Positions 1-10,859 of a stretch of 64,000 nt of DNA are shown here, piece after piece (within the stretch, counting starts at the first letter, position 1; every line of letters begins with the position of its first letter). The position numbers and the translations under genes are program-made. The notes under the pieces were generated by a model that worked only from the letters and a program-made list of their open reading frames with translations, did not search any database and was not told where the DNA came from. Source of the DNA: Rhipicephalus microplus (lineage: Eukaryota > Arthropoda > Arachnida > Ixodida > Ixodidae); contig NC_134701.1 in the NCBI RefSeq assembly GCF_043290135.1, positions 97,048,202 through 97,112,201 on the forward strand. Direction: 5' to 3'.

Positions 1-1634
1 GCGGCGCTTGTTGTAGCGACTAGAATCGACGTGCTGTTGGTGGCGTATTCGGTATCTTGCCATTTGCCGTGCTTCTTCGGCTCTTTGCAAGAAGTCATCT
101 AAGTCAGGTGGATAGCTGCTTTCGTCCTGTAGTGGCAACATGGCATCCAGCGGGGTGGTCACTCTTCGGCCGAATACTAGTTCGAAAGGAGTAACGTGGG
201 TTGCTTCTTGAACGGCTGTATTATATGCGAATGTTACGTAGGGTAATATTTCATCCCACTGTTTATGTTCAACATCAACATACATTGATAGCATGTCGGT
301 CAGAGTTCTGTTGAGGCGTTCGGTTAAGCCATTTGACTGAGGGTGATACGCCGTTGTTCTTCTGTGATCGGTATTTGTCATGCGCATCTGGCATTGCATT
401 AGGTCTGCAGTAAATGCGATGCCCCGATCCGTAATAACGACGATGGGCGCACCATGTCTGAGCACTATGTTTTTCACAAAGAACTTGGCGACTTCGGCAG
501 CTGTCGCACTGTATAGAGAGTCAGTTTCAGCATAACGGGTGAGATAGTCTGTGGCTACGACTATCCATTTCTTGCCTGCACACGATGTCGGCAAAGGTCC
601 TAGGAAGTCCATGCCGACTTGTTGGAATGGGGCATCTGGAGGGTCTATTGGCTGGAGAAGGCCGGCTGGTTTTACGGGTGGAGTTTTGCGCCGTTGACAT
701 TGACGACAAGTTTTCACGTAGCACTGCACTGATGCGAGCAACTTAGGCCAATAGTATTTCAGGCGAATCCTGGCGAATGTTCGGCTCACACCCATGTGTC
801 CAGATGTTGGCTCGTCGTGGCATGCGTGCAGAATTTCCTCTCGCATGGCTGTAGGCACGACTAGTAAAAACGTTTCACCATTAGGTTCGAAGTTCCTCCT
901 GTAAAGGACACTTCCTCGAAGGCAGAACGCGGAGAGCCCTCTGGAGAATATGCGAGGGACTTGAACGTCGAGACCCTGCAGGTGTTGTATAAGTGCCAGC
1001 AAATCCGGGTCATCTCGTTGTAGTTGAGCGATTTTGGATGTGTCGACAACGCCTAGAAACGGGAAGTCTTCCTCTTCAGGTACACTTGGATCGACGGGAG
1101 AGCGTGACAGGCAGTCGGCATCGCTGTGTTTCCTTCCAGATTTGTACACGACCGTAATATCATACTCATGCAGCCTAAGGCTCCATCTTGCTAGTCGACC
1201 TGACGGGTCCTTGAGATTTGCCAGCCAGCATAGAGCATGGTGGTCACTGACAACTCTGAACGGTCTACCATAAAAGTAGGGTCGAAACTTGTTTATGGCC
1301 CAGATGACTGCGAGGCACTCTTTTTCAGTTGCAGAGTAGTTTGCCTCAGCTTTTGATAGTTTGCGGCTGGCATAGGCTAACACTTTCTCTTGACCATTTT
1401 GCCACTGGACAAGGATGGCGCGAGGCCGACATTGCTGGCATCGGTATGTACTTCAGTGTCGGCTGTCTCATCAAAATGGGCAAGTATTGGTGAACCCTGT
1501 AATCGTTTCTTTAATTCGTCAAAAGCTTTCTGTTGTTCGCTTTCCCACGTGAAGGGCACGTCGTCTTTTGTCAGTTTTGTAAGAGGTTCCGCAATCTTTA
1601 AGAAGTTTCCACAAATCGTCCATAATAGGCACAT
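1..1634 (-). pseudogene. pol: E1 Pol, RNase H and integrase part (frameshifted, runs off window)
   Basis: 1377-1634 carries the end of the RT connection and the start of RNase H (HTDASNVGL). A missing base near 1419 shifts the frame. From about 1418 to the window edge the minus strand is open and encodes RNase H (SDHHALCWLANLKDPSGRL, then DADCLSR), the integrase zinc region (GHMGVSRTF, CRQCQRRK), the core (ATDYLTRYAET, ITDRGIAFT, NGLTERLNRT), and a partial C-terminus. All three catalytic acidic residues are visible. Two frameshifts separate this part from RT, so the copy is not functional as it stands. Confidence 0.85.
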
Positions 1635-3447
1635 AAACCCAAAAATAGACGCACTGACTTTTTGTCTCTGGGTGTAGGGAACCTCTGAACAGCGGCTGTC
1701 TTTTCGGGATCGGGACGAACACCATCGGAACTAATGACATGTCCAAGGAATCGCAGCTCTTCGAAGCGAAAGTGGCATTTTTCGGGTTTGATTGTCAATT
1801 TCGCTGACCGGATGGCTTCCAATACTGTGCGTAGTCGCTCTAGATGTTTGTCGAACGTTGCAAAGGATACCACTACGTCATCCAAATACACTAGACATGA
1901 CTGCCATTTCAATCCGGCGAGAACAGTGTCCATCATTCGCTGGAACGTCGCTGGTGCGGAACAGAGGCCGAATGGAAGCGCTTTGAATTCGTAGAGGCCA
2001 TCTGGTGTTACGAATGCCGTTTTTTCACAGTCCCGCTCGTCGACCTCTATTTGCCAATATCCGCTTTTCAGATCTAAGGAGGAGAAAAACTTTGCGGATC
2101 GCAACCGATCTAGTGTATCGTCGATACGTGGCAAGGGGTAGACATCTCGTTTAGTTACACTGTTCAGTTTTCTGTAGTCGACGCAGAATCTAAGTGTGTT
2201 GTCTTTCTTCTTAACGAGCACTACGGGAGACGCCCATGGACTATTCGAAGGCTGGATGACATCATCAGAAAGCATCTCCTCCACTTGCTTCTTGATAATT
2301 TCCCGTTCTTTCTGTGACACCCGATATGGATGCTGGCATATAGGCCTCGTGTCGTCTTGCGTTGTAATTCTGTGTTTCGTGATTGACGTGCGCTGGACCT
2401 TCGAGGTACTTGAAAAGCAATCAGAGAATTCTTTTACCAAGGCGTAAATCTGTTTCTTCTGACTGTCCGGAAGGCTCTGATTGACGGTCACGGATGTGTC
2501 GATGTTGCAGGCCACTGGTCGAGTGGTTGATGTCGTTAAGCTGCATAGTTCAGTCGCCATACAGAAGTTGTGTAAATAGGCGATAGCCGTGCCTTGAGCG
2601 ATGTGTTGAAGCTCATTGGAGAAATTTGTGAGTCCGACATCTGCACGGCCATTCGTCAATTGAACAAGACCCCTAGCTACGCAGACACCTTTGTTCAAAA
2701 ACAGTCCTACATTTGTATCCGCTATGCCTTCGCGGTTGTAAAATGCATCATTTTCTACGAGCACCATTATACTGCAGCGTGGCGGCACGGTTACGTCATC
2801 ATGAACAACGCGTAGAGCAGTTAGGCGTCGTTCCTCAGATTCCTCCACAGGTATAGCTCGTTCAGTCGAAAACGACACGCTGGACCTACGCAGGTTAATT
2901 ACGGCGCCATTAGCTCGCAAAAAATCCATTCCTATAATGAGTTCTCTTGAACATTCTGGCAGCACAATGAAATCGGCCACGTAAATAAAGCCCCGTATTT
3001 CAAGTCTTGCAGTGCATCTGCCAAGGGGCGTAATAATGTGACCACCTGCCGTGCGTATCTGCGATCCACTCCACTGTGTCACAACTTTGTTTAGCTTTTT
3101 CACCATCTTGTGACTTACCACTGAATAATCAGCACCGGTGTCGACTGAGGCATTCAGCTCCCATCCTTTCATTCTCAACCGCAAATCTGAAGTAACGTTT
3201 TCGTTGCTGCACCCATCTACCGGAAATACACCGTCATCACTCTCAAACCAAACTGAAGGATCTTCGTAAATGACGTTATCAGCGGCCTCACCTCCACAGG
3301 TCGCTTGCTTCAGTTTTCCGGGTGTGGACTTGGAGAGCGATGACCAGGCTGCCTTGAAGGTGTACGTGGGCTGGATGACCGGTAGCGCATAGGCGATGGT
3401 GACCGTGACCGGTGTTGGCGTAGAGTTGGCGAGTTCTGGCGCGTCCA
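1598..3447 (-). CDS. pol: E1 Pol, protease and reverse transcriptase part
   Basis: This frame lies -1 to gag and overlaps its end. Its upstream edge carries only GTG, so expression probably depends on slippage at GGAAAAC (3313-3319), giving a GKL start. The aspartic protease active site SVDTGADYSVV lies about 103 residues into the open frame (near 3140). RT follows, with FCVDYRKLN, LPFGLCSAPATFQRMM and the catalytic YLDD (about 1878-1889), then the GHVISSDGVRPDPEK connection segment. The frame breaks at about 1610 in AYYGRFV through an apparent 1-nt change. Everything needed for protease and RT is intact up to that point. Confidence 0.9.
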
Positions 3448-4728
3448 CAAATACTCCTCAATCTCCGCTGGTCGTTCGCCGTTTCGGGGGCATGGTGCAT
3501 ATGACGGGAAGCCTCTTAATCCAGCCTGTCGGTAAGGACAGAATCTGTACAGATGACCCGCTTCCCCACAATGAAAACACAGAGGCCTGCGCTCGTGATC
3601 ACGCCAGACGTCACTTTTCCTGGGCCTACGCTCCACATTGTGATGTGTGCTACGTGCTCCTGGGGGCAGATAGGTAGCTGTTGGTTCCCGTGGACGAGGT
3701 GCGCTGCGTGCCGCAGGTGGGAGAGGAGTCGTCGCCATCGCAACTGCTGCATTGCTGTGTACCGTGGGTTGTCTAACAACCTCAGAGTATGTTCGGATAG
3801 GTCGAACCGGCTGGAGCTCACGCTCTGGCTCTCGTATCACCTGCCTCAGTTCGTCACAAACAACGTCCGTAACAGATAGTGCAGTTGAAGTCTGGGGCAT
3901 ATGCAGTCTGCTCAGTTCTTCTCTGATAACTGATCTAATTAGCTCTCGCAGGGCTTCAACGTCGTTTCGCATGCTTCCGGGGAATACCTGTGCAGATGCG
4001 CAGTTAAGATTCCGGTTGTACTGCCGAGCCCGCTGTTCCAGTGTTTTTTCGATGGCCGTCGCTTCCGAGTAAAATTCAGCAACCGTGCTCGGAGGGTTGC
4101 GGACGAGAACGGCGAACAGCTCTTGCTTCACTCCGCGCATTAGATGGCGCACCTTCTTATCCTCAGCCATGTTGTAATCCGCACGCTTGAACAGGCGGAC
4201 CATGTCCTCAATGTACATAGCAGCACTCTCGTTCTTTAGCTGGTTCCTCGATTGAAGAGCTGCCTCCGCTTTTTCTTTCCGGTCTATGTTCGCGAACGTA
4301 GCCACTGCTTGTCGTCGAAATACCTCCCAGGTAGACAACGAGGTTTCATGGTTCTCAAACCATGTCTTCGCGAAGTCTTCCAGGGCGAAGTATACGCGAC
4401 GGAGCTTCTCTCTTTCGTCCCATCCATTCAAGCTCGCTACTCTCTCGAACAGGTCCAACCAATCTTCAACATCCTCGTACGAGTCGCCGTGGAAAACTGG
4501 TGGCTGGTGCGGCTGGCTAATGAACACTTGTGCCGGTGTTACCTGGCTAGTCATAGTGGTGGCATCCATCGTTTGAATTCCCCTTGGTGTGGAGTGAAGA
4601 GGACCGAACTCAGGTAAGTCACCTCGAAGACGGCGACTTGCCCTCTGGTGTACAGGAGTCACTTCCACGGGGTTGATACGCTGGTCGTCGGGGCTACGCT
4701 GTCTTGAGCTCGCGGGGCTTCGGTTCAT
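3310..4728 (-). CDS. gag: E1 Gag polyprotein
   Basis: A 472-residue open frame starts at a true ATG next to the primer site. Residues of about 78-245 match the retrotransposon gag fold (a VEDWLDLFERV helix, then the ALEDFAKTWFENHE segment and an MRGV motif). A CCHC zinc knuckle, CFHCGEAGHLYRFC, lies at residues 384-397 (3538-3579) and would bind packaged RNA. The tail is Ser/Arg/Pro rich. The frame ends in Pro-Glu-Asn-stop inside GGAAAACTGA, and pol continues in the -1 frame across that site. No lesion is visible, so this is the best-preserved gag in the window. Confidence 0.93.
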   Translation of the reverse strand: MNRSPASSRQRSPDDQRINPVEVTPVHQRASRRLRGDLPEFGPLHSTPRGIQTMDATTMTSQVTPAQVFISQPHQPPVFHGDSYEDVEDWLDLFERVASLNGWDEREKLRRVYFALEDFAKTWFENHETSLSTWEVFRRQAVATFANIDRKEKAEAALQSRNQLKNESAAMYIEDMVRLFKRADYNMAEDKKVRHLMRGVKQELFAVLVRNPPSTVAEFYSEATAIEKTLEQRARQYNRNLNCASAQVFPGSMRNDVEALRELIRSVIREELSRLHMPQTSTALSVTDVVCDELRQVIREPERELQPVRPIRTYSEVVRQPTVHSNAAVAMATTPLPPAARSAPRPREPTATYLPPGARSTHHNVERRPRKSDVWRDHERRPLCFHCGEAGHLYRFCPYRQAGLRGFPSYAPCPRNGERPAEIEEYLWTRQNSPTLRQHRSRSPSPMRYRSSSPRTPSRQPGHRSPSPHPEN

Positions 4729-4746
4729 AACCCAGCACTTCCACCA
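4729..4746 (-). promoter_or_regulatory. Putative tRNA primer-binding site of E1
   Basis: After the LTR end and a 4-nt gap the minus strand reads TGGTGGAAGTGCTGGGTT, beginning with the TGG that pairs with a tRNA CCA end. The gag ATG (4728) follows with no spacer. E2 and E4 have the same 4-nt gap and a related TGGTGGAGGTG-like site. I cannot name the tRNA. Confidence 0.6.
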
Positions 4747-4750
4747 GAAA

Positions 4751-5015
4751 TGTAGCGATGCTGACGCCGACAGGTTAAAAAAACAAGCGTCTTTATTAGG
4801 GCGAACTTGTGCCCACGATTCTAAAAACTATGGTCGTCAAGTTCGAGTAGCCGAGTGGCACAGATTCGACTATCTTCCTCTTCTTCGTTGTTGGAACGTA
4901 CGAACGCGTGGCGCATGCCAGCTGAGCCGGTTCTTGCTGGTGCTGGTGCCACGATGATTGTGGCGGGCTACTTGAATGTGGCGGGCTACTTGAATGTGGC
5001 GAACCTGTCGCAGCA
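4751..5015 (-). repeat. 5' LTR of E1
   Basis: Read on the minus strand, the block ends in TACA at 4751. Its outer edge, with a TG start, lies at 5012 or 5015. It contains AATAAAG (plus-strand tttatt at 4792-4797), a plausible polyadenylation signal, and a 17-bp motif repeated in tandem at about 4970-5000. Length is about 262-265 bp. The outer boundary is uncertain by a few bases because there is no second copy to compare. Confidence 0.75.
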
Positions 5016-7258
5016 ATATGTAAATGTATTAGATTGGCATACAAAAGTTCAATCACAAATTTTATTGTAAATGTAGAACTCTCACAGCGCTTACAAGTAC
5101 TTTGCTCCGTGCACCATAGGTGTCCTTTGTGTCCTTTGCTTTTCGCTCTATTTTTGGAACCACTGGGTCAGAAAGTGATTCACCATGCATGGATTAGTGG
5201 TTTCAGGTTGCAGTCATGTGAAGTGCATATTTTGGCCTACGCCGACGATATCGCCTTTTTAGGGGCGAAGCTCCTTATCGCGGCACCCGTTCGTCCCTCG
5301 TAGCTGTTGTAGTAGTGTGTAACAAGTATACCATTTTGACCTCTTAGGTGGCGCCAGTGAGAGACTTCTTCTGAGCGTTGTTGAACAATAAAAGATAGTG
5401 CTCAATGTACATGCCAATGGCTGCTAACGGGGAATGCAAGACAGGAGAATTCGGCTTTTAGTTAACGTGCACGCTGCGAATTTTTATTGTTTAACAACGC
5501 AGAGAAGACAAGAAAAGGTTGCTACGTTATACTAGCTGGGCGTAACCTCCTAGGTTTTAGAAAGGTTTAGCGAGCGTTGGGCTGTAGTGCCACGAATATA
5601 GTGAACTAGTATAAACCTTGAACTTGAGGTGGTTAAAGGTGGGAAGTAGACACGAAGTGCAAGTCGTAAGAAAGTGTGCGTGTGCCTCCTCTCGTTCAGT
5701 CCATGGAATTTCCACTGAATGGCGGTGCTTCTATATGAGGAATATATGATGAAAAGATGCGAGATGATGGTACTTGGAGTATTGAATAGGTGGACGAACA
5801 GACACACAGACAGATGCGTGGAGGACGCATGGATGGCTGCACGGACGGACGCAGGAGCGGATGCATGGACGAAAACAGAGACGGACGCACAGATAAACGT
5901 GCGGACGCACGAACAGACGCACGGACGGACGGGCGGATGCACGTACGGGTGGCCACACAGAAGCACGCATGGATGGACGGAAGCAAGAACGAATGGACGG
6001 ACGGATGCTTCGCCTCACTATCCATCATCAAATCTGTGGATATGCTGCCATTTTTGCTGTTGATAGAGAGAGTGTCACTTAGTTGCTAGAAATCACTGAA
6101 AAGTTTTGTGACACAAGTGGAAGTTTGATGAACAAAGAAAAAAACATTGGTTTATGGCATGGTAATTGGGACCTCACGCTCAATTCTTTTGGAAATATTC
6201 AGAGGCGCACGATGCGTGGTCGTTACTTAGGGGTACCATTGAACAGGTATCAAGACAGTGAAGTGTTTTGGCTTGAAAAGGCTGAAGAAATGCGCGCGAC
6301 AGCCGAAGGATGGGGCGGGCGTGACTTATCAACTTTCTCTCGCTCACCTCTGTGTAACGTGTTTCTGGTTGCTAAAGTTATGTACCTTTCGCAAGTACTT
6401 AGTTGTACGCGTAAAAGCATTCATAAAATCCATAGGATATTCTCCACGTTCATTTGGAGCACTACATGGGAGCGAACACCTAGAACGAACTTGTTTCGGC
6501 GTGTTAAGCAAGAAGGGCTGTCTTTGCGCCATCTGTTTCTTAACCAAGTAATATCACGTTTTGTGCTAAAAAGAGACCAGAGATCCTTTTTTATGTTCTT
6601 TATTTGAAACACCTTTTTTACCCCACATGTCTGACTTTTTCTTTATCTTTAGACAGGGGTGAATGACACACCTTGTCACTGTTCTTGCGCGAAATTGTGT
6701 TCTCATATCGTTTCTTAAGAGCAAGGTTTTCGTTAGATTACCTAACTAATGAGAAAAGAAAGCGCCTTATGAAACACTTAATACAGAATATTTTTACTGA
6801 GCTCCTTTGCCGTTCAAAGTATGAAAAATCAAATGGACATGACGTACTAAAGCGAGTGAAAAGCATGTGTACACCACCCAATGTGTAAGCCTTCTTTTTC
6901 AAACTACTTACGGGAACCTTGCCAGTAAAAACGTGGCTTGAAGAGAGAGGGATGTGTGTACTATGGGGAAACACCTCTTTCTTTTGTAACAAACCTGAGA
7001 CCATTGAGCATGTGTTCATTGATTGTGAGAATGCTATTTTTTGGGGACATTTTACAGAGGACCTTAAAAAAAGATTTACCTCTTCTTACTCCACATGGAA
7101 TCCATTTTTCGCCTTGTGATAGTTCTGTGCAAGGTTTGGACATTATATTTTTACATTGTCTTCATTCGGTTTGGCGTAGTATGCTATTGTACCGACACTG
7201 TGATGTAGGAGTTCTATCCGGTAATGAGTGTTTCGTGGAAGCTGTTATCAAAGTGTGA
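5016..7258 (+). mobile_element. Plus-strand LINE fragment, RT to C-terminal region, interrupted
   Basis: 5034-5262 encodes RT core sequence (CPLLFALFLEPLGQ, then the catalytic AYADDIAF). After the repeat at 5258-6055 the same protein resumes at 6083-6600 (EITEKFCDTSGSLMN, RGRYLGVPLNRY, WERTPRTNLFRRV). 6919-7119 encodes a Cys/His C-terminal region (CNKPETIEHVFIDC). Frame changes occur near 5060 and 6600. Apurinic endonuclease and N-terminal parts are missing because E1 cuts the 5' side. The C-terminal style suggests an L1/Tx1-like non-LTR element, but the clade is not certain. Confidence 0.8.
5258..6055 (-). repeat. Unclassified variable-core repeat, copy 1
   Basis: This block is the reverse complement of a family also present at 32590-33368. 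Its left end reads TTAGGGGCGAAGCTCC and its right portion ends GCTTCGCC...GTGGATATGCTGCC. Between 5800 and 6005 lies a degenerate GGACGGACGCA-type minisatellite. Long apparent ORFs rich in RPSVRASV or GRTDA are translations of this array and are not genes. It sits inside the LINE RT reading frame, so it arrived after the LINE. Confidence 0.8.
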
Positions 7259-7394
7259 GATGCGTATAGCACTTCCGACTGTGTTGAAGATGCAATATCT
7301 TTGTTTGATCCGTGATAACACATAAAACACGTGTGATGGTGATTGTGAGATTAGCTTCACCTGTAGTTAAGAAATCACTAGAGTGAAAAAAAAC

Positions 7395-7600
7395 CAGTGT
7401 AGCTCAGTGGCTGAACACAGTGCTGGCACTCAGTGGACCCGGGTTCGAGCCCCACTGTGTCTTTAGTGCTAATTCTGCCAACCAGTAACAAGCACCAGCG
7501 TAGCTCAGCCTTTGATACTGGGCTTGCACCCAGCAGACTTGGGTTTTGAACCCCACTGGCTTCTTGAAGCAATGTTTTCTTTCTTTTTACGGTTACGGAC
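7395..7600 (+). mobile_element. tRNA-derived SINE, dimeric
   Basis: Two tRNA-like units lie in tandem. Unit 1 has an A box (GTGTAGCTCAGTGGC, 7397-7411) and a B box (GGGTTCGAGCCC, about 7441). Unit 2 repeats the A-box-like segment at about 7499 and a decayed B box (GGGTTTTGAACCCC, about 7540). A T-rich stretch and a GGACAACGGCAGCGGC segment follow. Pol III promoter spacing fits a SINE head. These are not functional tRNAs: clover-leaf arms are incomplete. Confidence 0.65.
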
Positions 7601-7609
7601 AACGGCAGC

Positions 7610-7858
7610 GGCAGTGAACAACCGCGCGTGACCTGGGTTGCGATCTCCTCACAGCTTTTGCTGTAAAACTGAAAGAACACAGTTATTCTCGACTTAACTA
7701 TTAAAAAATGTGAGCTGTTCAAAAGAGATGCAAGTGATACAAGTGCATGTGTTATGTAGAAATACAGAAGGAGGTTTCAAAGTCGCGAGACTGTGAGTGA
7801 GACCTCCTATAAAATCATACATGAGAGATACAACGCAATAGTAAAGAGTGGTAAGGAA
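7610..7858. other. Intergenic, nothing recognised
   Basis: Mixed sequence between the SINE and the 3' end of the minus-strand LINE. No domain, RNA gene or repeat that I can name. Confidence 0.5.
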
Positions 7859-10590
7859 AGAAAATTTATTGTATCCAAAATGTACAGATAAGCATGAAAT
7901 AGCAAACGTAAGTTATAAAAAATGTACAGCTAAGCATGCAAAAACTAAGACAAAAATGCAATAACATTCACTCTGTACTTTATCAAGCATTATTACGGTA
8001 AGGATAGAAAAATTAAGATATACAAAATGTACAGATAAAAACAAAATAGCGAACATAAGTTATACAAGGTGTACCGATGAGCACAAAAAACTAACAAAAA
8101 TGCAATAACATTTAATTCATATAATATCATGCATTAAGAATTTAATAAGTGCGAACGCAAGCCTTTTTTAAACATTCCGAGGGATCTACTTTTGATCTCC
8201 AAAGGTGAAGAATTCCACAAGGAAACAGATTAAAATTTTGTGGTAAACTTGCTATAATTAGTCCTAGGTTTGGGTAAACGGAAGTTATTAGCCTTTGCAA
8301 AACGAGTCGATGACGCCTGAGGAAACTGACCTGAATGTAGTAAAGGAATCAGAAGATTTCCATTCGGATATTTGTAAGTAAGAATGCCGAGAAAATATTT
8401 AGTCAGCTTCTGATATGATAAAATTCCTTGCGAACAGAGTAAGGATGATGCATTGGACATGAATCCACTGAACGTTTTTATTCTCAATGCTTGGATTGAA
8501 GATGTTGGATGGCTGATAAATGAGTGGCATACGTATTTCCCCATGATGAAATGCAATAGATTATGTTGCCGTGAAAGAAAGCGTAGTAAAGTGACAACAA
8601 TATTTAAAAACGAAAGAACGGGCGAACTTTTAGATATATTCGAATGACATATGCGGCTTTCCGCGTAGGCTCTAAAACATGTGAATTAAACTTTAAATGT
8701 TCATCTAATTTGACCCCGAGAAACATTGTACTAGACGTAGAATGAATTTGAGTATCGCTTACGAAGACAGAGGGGTTCCTAGGTATAATTCGATTAGGTG
8801 ACAAAAATACAACGAAGTTTGACTTTTTAGCATTTATGTTTAATTTATTCTTATAGAACCATTTAACGATATTTATCACGTCGGTATTTAGTTTAAACAA
8901 CATCTAGTGAACGTCTTTAACTGTAGTTAATATAGTGGTATCGTCCGCATGGAATATACAGGACGAATGTGCTAGACATTGAAGAAGATCGTTTATATAA
9001 ATTAAAAATAAAAGCGGGCCCAAAATTGAACCCTGTGGAACACCAATGTTTATGGTTTTAGGGTTGAAAAAGGTACCGGACACATATACCACCTGTTCTC
9101 GATCACGCAGATAGTTACGAATTAGTTCTAGTGGGACGCCAGATACACCAATTGATTCTAGTTCCTGAAATAAAATGTCGTGCGAAATAGAATCAAATGC
9201 TTTTGAAAGGTCAAGAAAAACGCCTCCAACAACACTACCGCTGTCAATAGCTTATTTAATTTCCTCTGTAAGCGATATCATGGCGAGTTCAGTTGACTAA
9301 CTGGGCCTGAAACCGAACTTTTTGTTAGAAAGAATGTGAAACTTGTCTAGATAACACCGTAAACGTCCCGCAAAAACCTTTTCTATGACCTTACTGAAGA
9401 ATGAAATAATTGCTATAGGCCGGTAATTGGAGATTAAATGCTTGTCGCCTTTTTTTAAAAACGGGAATAATTTTTGCTTTTTTCAGAGATGTAGGGAAGA
9501 ACGCAGTTCAAAATACAAGATATTTAATATGACATAATGCATCACAGAATAAATGAGCTATCAGTTTCATGTCGGCAGCAAAGGACTTATCGAGACCAGC
9601 GCTTGTATTCCTAATACAATTGATAACGGTGAACACTTCCTCGAGTGACGTCGGATAAAGGAAGAATTAATGTGGTAATCGTGAACAAGTGTGTTCGAGG
9701 GGTGCTGTCGACTGAGGAATATCAATGCCGAATGAGTCATTAAAAGAGTTCGCGCTATCAGATGGGTTATCGATCACACGTTTTTCTGAGTGAATCAAGG
9801 TTATATCTGAATGTACCGTAGTCCTGCCAAGAAAACTGTTTACAGTTTTCCACTGCTGCTTAACGTCATTTCTGGCTCGCTTTAATTTATCTTCGAAATA
9901 CATTAATTTAGCGACTTTAAGTAACTTTCCTAATGTGTTTCAATATTCTTTATAGCGCTTTTGAAGGTGAACAGTGAAAGGGCACTTTTTCGTCTTTTTG
10001 TATAAGTCATCCTTTTTCCGCAGACATTTTAACAGGTTAGGTGTCAACCACAGATTAATTAGAAAAAAGTACTTTGTTCTGCTTACTACTTATGTTGAAG
10101 CGGGCGTGACTGCATTTGAAATGATAGAGGAAAATTGTTGGTAGGCTATTTCAGCATTATTGCATTTCTTAACTGCCAACCAATCACACTGCTCGATGAT
10201 GGTAATGAATGATGCAGTAGTTAAGATATTCTTGAAGCATCGACTTATTTTATTATTATTGAAGATGCCTATGCTTGCATAAATAGGATAATGATCTGTG
10301 ACAGGCACCTTGATGACAGCTGCTTCAGGAGGACTAATGAGGTTAGACAAAATGTGATCTATAATAGTGCCATTGCCATGAAGTGGAAGACGAGTTGGTG
10401 CAGTTATGAGGCATTCGTAGTCATACCCACTGAAGCAGGAAATGTATTCAGAAACATTTGCGTTGGTGTCATCAAGAAGATTGATATTCATATCTCCTAA
10501 AATAATCACCCGTTTCCCTTCTAATGACAGAGTTTTCAACGCCTCTTCAGAGATACTGAAGAGCAGATTTCGCTTCGCTGTCATCATCAG
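7858..10590 (-). mobile_element. Minus-strand LINE (CR1/Jockey-like), 5'-truncated
   Basis: Endonuclease segment at 10090-10587 shows ILGDMNINL, IIDHIL and VTDHYPIYASI, the signatures of an AP-type endonuclease. A linker follows at 9667-9903. RT lies at 8604-9092 with GVPQGSILGPLLFLIYINDL and the catalytic site read as FHADDTTI (YADD decayed to HADD). The C-terminal KPRTNYSKFTTKF segment is at about 8230-8280. The 5' end is lost near 10590, inside the endonuclease. Stops and frameshifts at about 8603, 8903, 9100-9660 and 9920-10080 make it a dead copy. Confidence 0.82.
7860..8145 (-). repeat. Tandem duplication in the LINE 3' UTR
   Basis: Two diverged copies of about 145 bp lie head to tail (about 7860-7998 and 8003-8145). 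Each contains ATGTACAGATAA, ATAGC(A/G)AACATAAGTTATA, and AAAAATGCAATAACATT in the same order. AT-rich, non-coding, adjacent to the last coding remnant. Confidence 0.65.
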
Positions 10591-10859
10591 GTGTAACGCG
10601 TTCCACGTCAGCTGACGTCGTATTCACCGTGAAAAATTCCCTTATCATGCCTATTTTCACTCCCACTCTAATCTGGCCGAAATGTGATTATTTTCATTCC
10701 TATTGTATTCCGCCAACTGTTGTTCAAATTTAATTTTCCTTATATTACGGGATCACGAATTCTGGAATGATTCCGGAGCTAGAGCAGTTCTGAAGTGGTC
10801 ACTTCGTAACACGTCTTGACACCATTGGTAGGCATTGCAAGGCTTGTAACTATAAAAGA

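Larger units (their letters stand above)
1..5015 (-). mobile_element. Ty3/gypsy LTR retrotransposon E1 (3' end outside window)
   Basis: The element reads right to left: 5' LTR, primer site, gag, then protease-RT-RNase H-integrase, which runs off the window start. Its outer LTR edge touches the plus-strand LINE that resumes at about 5016, so E1 inserted into that LINE. Gag is uninterrupted. I inferred two single-base frameshifts in pol, near 1610 and 1419, by comparing reading frames. The 3' LTR is not in the window, so LTR divergence and target duplication cannot be judged. Domain order PR-RT-RH-IN is that of Ty3/gypsy and excludes Ty1/copia. Confidence 0.93.

Noticed and set aside
5550..6090. 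Long overlapping frames rich in RPSVRAS or GRTDART
   Set aside because: They are translations of the degenerate 10-12-bp minisatellite in the variable-core repeat; all frames are open because the unit lacks stops.
7395..7470. Functional tRNA gene
   Set aside because: A and B boxes are present but arms do not form a proper clover leaf, and a second diverged unit follows; fits a SINE.
10560..10590. Hammerhead ribozyme (CTGATGA...GAAA on the minus strand)
   Set aside because: The words occur within the LINE endonuclease, and I could not form the required stem II or flanking stems.
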